Positions 58,936 to 64,000 of a stretch of DNA of 64,000 bases are shown piece after piece. How positions within the stretch are numbered: position 1 is the stretch's first letter; each line of letters opens with the position of its first letter. The notes beneath the pieces are model-generated. The model did not search any database and had not been told where the DNA came from. It saw only the letters and a program-made list of their open reading frames with translations. The stretch is from Agapanthus africanus (taxonomy: Eukaryota > Streptophyta > Magnoliopsida > Asparagales > Amaryllidaceae). The stretch spans positions 510,759,176 through 510,823,175 of the forward strand of contig CM057347.1 of assembly GCA_030015575.1 (NCBI GenBank), read 5' to 3'. A program made the position numbers and the translations under genes.

Positions 58936-61900
58936 ATGTATCGCTTGACCGATCCGAATTCTTATTCGGGGCTGGAGAACGTTGGTTCAGCTCTAACTTG
59001 TGACAACAGTCATAAGTATGGGAAAGGGAAAGGGGATTGTATGGATTTTCAGGATACCCAGTTGAAGAAGATGCATGGTTTTGCATCTACTTCAGGTGTT
59101 CTTGTAATTGAGAACTGTTTTACGGTCAGCCCTACCTCCTGGGTACTTGATACCGGATCAGGATCTCATATCTGTAATTTATTGCAGGGACTGAGAAAAA
59201 GTAGGAAAGTTGCACCGGGTGATATGTCGCTCAGAGTAGCGAACGGAGCACAAGTAAATGCGGCAGCCGTCGGTGAATATCACCTAGTATTGCCAAATGG
59301 CAAGACTATGATTTTGAACGATTGCTACTATGTACCCTCCATGGTTTGCAACATCATATCAGTTTCTTTACTCGATAAAGATGGATATAACTTTGTTCTT
59401 GATAGAAATATCATGAACATTTACCTTCAGGTACTGGTTGCAGAGGGTACACTGTGTAATGGTATCTACGTTCTAAATCAGAATACAGTTCTCAATATAC
59501 AAAACACACGCAAGAGGAAGAATTCAGATACGAATGAATCCTACTTGTGGCATTGTAGACTTGGTCATATCGGAGAGAAAAGACTGAGTAAGTTGCATAA
59601 AGATGGACTCTTGAATGCGTTCGAGTTTTCATCTTATGAAACTTGTCAGTCTTGTCTCAAAGGGAAGATGACCAAATCTCCGTTCACCGGACATGGAGAA
59701 AGAGCAGCAGAGCTCTTGGGACTCGTACATAGTGATGTATGTGGTCCGATGTCTATACATGCAAGGGGTGAGTTCTCCTACTTCATCACATTCACTGACG
59801 ATCTCTCTAGGTTCGGATATGTGTATCTGATGAAACACAAATCTGAAGCTTTTGAGAAATTCAAGGAATTCAGAAAGGAAGTAGAGAACCAGATTGGCAA
59901 AAGTATCAAGATCATCCGGTCTGATAGAGGAGGGGAGTACTTAAGCACGGAATTCCTAGATTACTTAAAAGAGAATGGTATTCTCTCTCAGCTTACTCCT
60001 CCTTATACACCACAGCACAACGGTGTATCGGAGAGGAGGAATCGTACCCTTCTGGATATGGTTCGCTCCATGATGAGTAGTGCTGAGTTACCTCTTTCAT
60101 TCTGGGGACATGCGCTTCAGACAGCGGCATACCTTTTGAATCAAGTTCCGTCCAAATCAGTGCCTAAAACTCCGTATGAAATATGGAGCAGTAAGAAACC
60201 ATGTCTTAAGTTTATTAAGATATGGGGTTGTCCGGCCTATGTGAAAACACAGAAACCGGACAAGCTTGAGGCACGATCAGTTCTGTGTAAATTTGTGGGA
60301 TATCCTAAAGACTCACTAGGATATCTGTTCTACCACACTGAGGAACAGAAGGTGTTTGTATCTCGCCACGCTACCTTCTTAGAAAGAGAGTTTCTTGGAA
60401 AAGAAACTAGTGGGAGTTCGGTAGAACTGGAAAAAATTCAGCGACCACAAAATGTAACTGAAAATTTGGAGGAACCGCTAGATTCAATAACCCCAAACGA
60501 ACCTCAGCCACTCCGCAGATCTGGTAGGATTTCTCATCCGCCCGAGAGATACTACGGTTTTCTCATAGACGGGGATCGAGAGGATTGCATCTTGGAAGAA
60601 GATGACCCTACCAGTTTCAGGCAGGCCATTATCAGTAGGGACTCTGATAAGTGGCAGGAAGCAATGCAATCCGAAATGGAGTCCATGTACGCCAATAAAG
60701 TGTGGACCTTGGATATTGCTCCACCTGGGGTAAAACCCGTTGGATGCAAATGGATCTACAAAAGGAAACTTGGTGTAGATGGGCAGGTGGAAACCTATAA
60801 AGCTAGACTCGTTGCAAAAGGTTTTCGTCAAAGACCTGGTTTGGACTATGACGAAACTTTTTCTCCGGTGGCTATGCTCAAATCCATTCGGATCCTACTT
60901 GCCATTGCTGCCTTCCATGACTATGAAATCTGGCAGATGGATGTAAAAACGGCTTTTCTAAACGGTTGTTTGGAAGAGTGCGTTTATATGGATCAGCCAG
61001 AAGGTTTCGTAGACAGTGGGAGCAGCGGGAAGGTGTGCAAGTTGCTTAAATCCATTTATGGATTAAAGCAGGCATCGCGGAGCTGGAACATCTGTTTTGA
61101 TGAGGCAATCAAGGAATTTGATTTCATCAAGAACGAGGATGAACCTTGTGTCTCTAAGAAGATTGTAGGACGAACTGTCGTATTCCTAGTCTTGTACGTG
61201 GACGACATTCTTTTGCTAGGAAATGACATTCCTATGCTACAATCGGTCAAGCTATTTTTTTCACAACGGTTCTCCATGAAGGACCTGGGTGATGCCTCGT
61301 ACATTCTGGGGATCAAGATCTATAGAGATAGATCCAAGAGACTGCTGGGACTTTCGCAGTCCAGGTACATAGAGACCGTACTAAAGAGATTTAGTATGGA
61401 GGATTCCAAGCGCGGTAACATACCCGCATTGCACGGAATTACCCTCTCCAAGAAGATGTCTCCTAAGACTGACGAGGAGAGGGTTCGCATGAGCACTATA
61501 CCCTACGCTTCGGCGGTAGGATCTATAATGTATGCGATGCTATGTATAAGACCAGATGTAGCTTACGCGCTGGGCGCGGTAAGCCGGTATCAGTCAGACC
61601 CAGGTGAGGACCACTGGACAGCAGTGAAGAACAATCTCAAGTACCTGAGAAGGACTAAGGAGATGTTCCTGGTTTACGGTAATGGAGACCTCCGGGTCGA
61701 GTCCTTTACCGATTCAAGCTTCCAGAGTGACAAAGATGACAGCAAGTCTGTCTCGGGTTTTGTGTTTACCCTCAACGGAGGGGCGGTATGTTGGAGGAGT
61801 TCCAAACAGGATACCGTCGCAGACTCGACGATGGAGGCTGAATACATTGCTGCAAGCGATGCCGCAAAAGAGGCGGTCTGAATAAAGAAGTTCATTAGTG

Positions 61901-62181
61901 AACTTCAGGTGGTTCCGTCCATTGTTGACCCAATACCTTTGTATTGCGATAACAATGGGGCTATAGCTTTAGCGAAGGAACCAATGTCCCATCAGAAATC
62001 CAGGCACATCTTAAGGCGGTATCACCTGATCAGGGAGATCATTGATCGCCAGGAGATCGAGGTGCGGAGAGTGGACACAAAGGACAACACAGCGGACCCA
62101 TTCACGAAGGCCTTACCCCAGACTCAGTTCGAGCGGCTGATCGAGATGATAGGTCTTCGATACGCCAGTACATGGCCTTAG
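58936..62181 (+). pseudogene. Copia pol of element E (protease-integrase-RT-RNase H), one nonsense codon
   Basis: First ATG at 58936; the frame is open back to 58858, and entry after the splice-like AG at 58899 is also possible. Order: protease with D-T-G at 59149 ([14 protein letters not shown]), integrase zinc finger H-H-C-C at 59551-59655, integrase D at 59734, D at 59923 and E at 60031 (exact D35E spacing), reverse transcriptase with [10 protein letters not shown] (60937) and YVDD at 61195-61206, then RNase H. The only break is TGA at 61879-61881 inside RNase H, at a position that normally holds tryptophan; the same frame then runs 99 codons to TAG at 62179. There is no gag. Replaces no host gene; it is a recent Angela-like insertion. 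Confidence 0.93.
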
Positions 62182-62195
62182 TGCAAGTGGGAGAT
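62182..62195 (+). other. Polypurine tract of element E
   Basis: 'tgcaagtgggagat' begins directly after the pol stop codon and ends at the right LTR start. Confidence 0.92.
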
Positions 62196-64000
62196 TGTTG
62201 GTGTATATGCCCTAGAGGCCATTACTGTATCATACTAGTATGTATATTACTTGATGGATGCTTGGGATATTCACAGTTGTATAGACAAGCTTGCTCGATA
62301 TAGTAGTATGCTACTTGGTTTGTCTCTGCTTTAATGTGTACATGTGTGTTTATTCATTATATCACCTATACGCATTAGTAGAGCCCTTAGGATCTTTGCT
62401 TGATTACCGCCGTTGTGATGGCGATCATGCTCGTGGGGGCTGGGTAATCTACAAGCACATCCTTATACACGTCCCTGGTCGTGGGAGTATCGAGATAGGG
62501 CATCGATACTCCGGAGTAGACCAGCGTATGCGCTTCTCATCCCAGCACGGAAGACGGTCTGTCCCACAGCCGTCAGTATGCCGTACTTGAGATAGTATGC
62601 GGGTGCTCGTTAGGTTACGAGTACACTGGACAGGACTCGTCGGGAACTGATGGTTGGTATTATACCTATCGTCAGTTATCAGTTCCCAGGTGACATGAGT
62701 ACAGCTTAGTCCGCTGACTTGACACCGTCACTTCGCCTCGAGTGTGTTCCCACTGTTCTTTGATTACTACCCTACCACGGCTCTACTGAGTCATGCAAAC
62801 AGGTAGTAGTTGGGAGCAGTCCCGAAGCACTTGGAGGCAGTGACGGTTAGACAGGATTCGTCTCTCCCGGTATTGGGGGTTGACATCTAGGAGAGCCATT
62901 ACACAAGTAGTCCCTGGCCAGGGCAAGCGAGATATACTGGTAGGTTTCCAGTGTTATCTCAGGGTGTTCTGGGCTTCACTCCGACACGACTTGTACCGCT
63001 ATTAGGGGACTGACGTTTACCGCCCCCTAGGCCCGCCATGCGATGTATCAGACGAACAGACCGGACTGTACGGAGATTGTCACATACAGGCTCAGTAGGA
63101 GTTCGGATGGGTTTACCTCATCGGCTTTCTTATCGACATCTACCTGGGGACCGTTACGTACAGCTAGTGCCGCTTGCGGTCTGTGGTTAAACCCACTGCC
63201 AGCGTAGTGTCGAGTCTTTAGAGTCCCACACAGAGAGTTTCCCTGCACTGAGCGAAACGTGTAGAAGCCGTATGGTTTACGGCAGGGCTGCGATCACTTA
63301 CGTACACTTGTGTGCGTGTGGTGTTCGGACAGGCAATACTAATGGGCTTTGGTTTAAGCCGGATCCTAGTATTGCACGGATGGATTTGTTTTGTCTTCTG
63401 TGCATCCGCATTCTACGGAATACGGATGCAGGTGTGTATGCACAGTTTTCCGGAGCGATGAAGGAGGAGGTGCCTCATTAGGGTTTTGGCAGTTGGTTCG
63501 GCCAAAACCGTTATGTGGCAGGCTCATTAGGGTTTTGACAGTTCGTTTTGGTCAAAACCATTATGAGCCGGGGACATTATTTACTAATCCTTTCATTGAT
63601 AATTATGTTATGGCTAATTACATTGACCATTTGACCATCTTGACTTTGTTGACCGTTTGACCAAAGTTGATTAGGATCTTCTTGAAAGATCTAAAGTATT
63701 CTTTGACTTTCTTTTTCTTTTTGTTATGATAATGGTCATGTCATTTGTAGCCATCAACTTTATCTTGATGGGATTAGTAATGATAATGTTTTGCATTATT
63801 GCAACCATGGTTGGTTTTTCTCTTGGTTAAGTTTTTCATTTGCTCATTCTCATTCTCTCTCTTGAAATGAGAAACTCCACGGTTGTTAGCTAGCTCCTCC
63901 TTCTTCCTCCTCTTGATTCATCTTTTGATCTTATGTGTTGAGAGATAAAGATCCCACAAAGACAAAAGCATTCATCTATCACTTCTACACAACATAGGGC
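62196..64000 (+). repeat. Right LTR of element E, truncated by window end
   Basis: 1805 bp matching left LTR positions 54480-56288; about 336 bp should lie beyond the window, so E's right target duplication cannot be seen. Same hairpins at about 63335-63380 and 63402-63431. Confidence 0.93.

Overview
This 64 kb window is plant nuclear heterochromatin built almost entirely from nested LTR retrotransposons. I see no convincing host gene, rRNA or functional tRNA. The lineages present are plant ones: a Ty3/Gypsy chromovirus with a chromodomain (Tekay/Del-like), a Tat-like Gypsy element with 3.7 kb LTRs and a tandem-repeat-rich 3' half, and several Ty1/Copia elements of the Angela/BARE type (LTRs of about 2.1 kb, initiator-tRNA-Met primer site, an LTR start containing 'atgccctagaggcc' in two of the families). 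The species cannot be named from the sequence.

Layout. Positions 1-4895 are plus-oriented chromovirus LTR sequence, part of it duplicated in tandem. Chromovirus F lies on the minus strand: its gag-pol runs from 49137 down to 44489 and its last 250 bp are at 4896-5144. Tat-like element A (5145-44488, plus strand) sits inside F's chromodomain. Copia element B (18523-42923, plus) sits inside A's right LTR. Copia element C (32510-42176, minus) sits inside B's right LTR, and an inverted, truncated B relative (B', 19840 to about 24362) sits inside B's left LTR. Perfect 5 bp target duplications support B (aacgg), C (taata) and solo LTR D (aacta, 52043-54151); A has an imperfect one (gtttt/gtctt). 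To the right lie F's 5' LTR (49281 to about 51942), solo LTR D of the C family, and a young Copia element E (54480 to beyond the window end) whose left LTR is complete and whose right LTR is cut by the window.

E has a nearly intact pol (protease, integrase, reverse transcriptase, RNase H) broken by a single in-frame TGA. B, B' and C have heavily decayed pol although their LTR pairs look much less diverged, so they probably moved with enzymes supplied in trans. The most unusual feature is shared by E, B and C, three families with distinct LTRs: none has a recognisable gag, and the gag position is taken by a conserved 2-3 kb non-coding leader. That leader holds two repeated hairpin modules followed by three consecutive hairpins, whose stems change in a compensatory way between elements while the fold is kept. 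This looks like a selected RNA structure (packaging, dimerisation, translation or splicing control) in a gag-less, trans-mobilised lineage, and it is my main candidate for an undescribed system. A second set of covarying hairpins lies in the LTRs of C, D and E. A third structured region is in element A, where blocks of about six different hairpins, each with its own stem but a common loop, are repeated in its 3' half.
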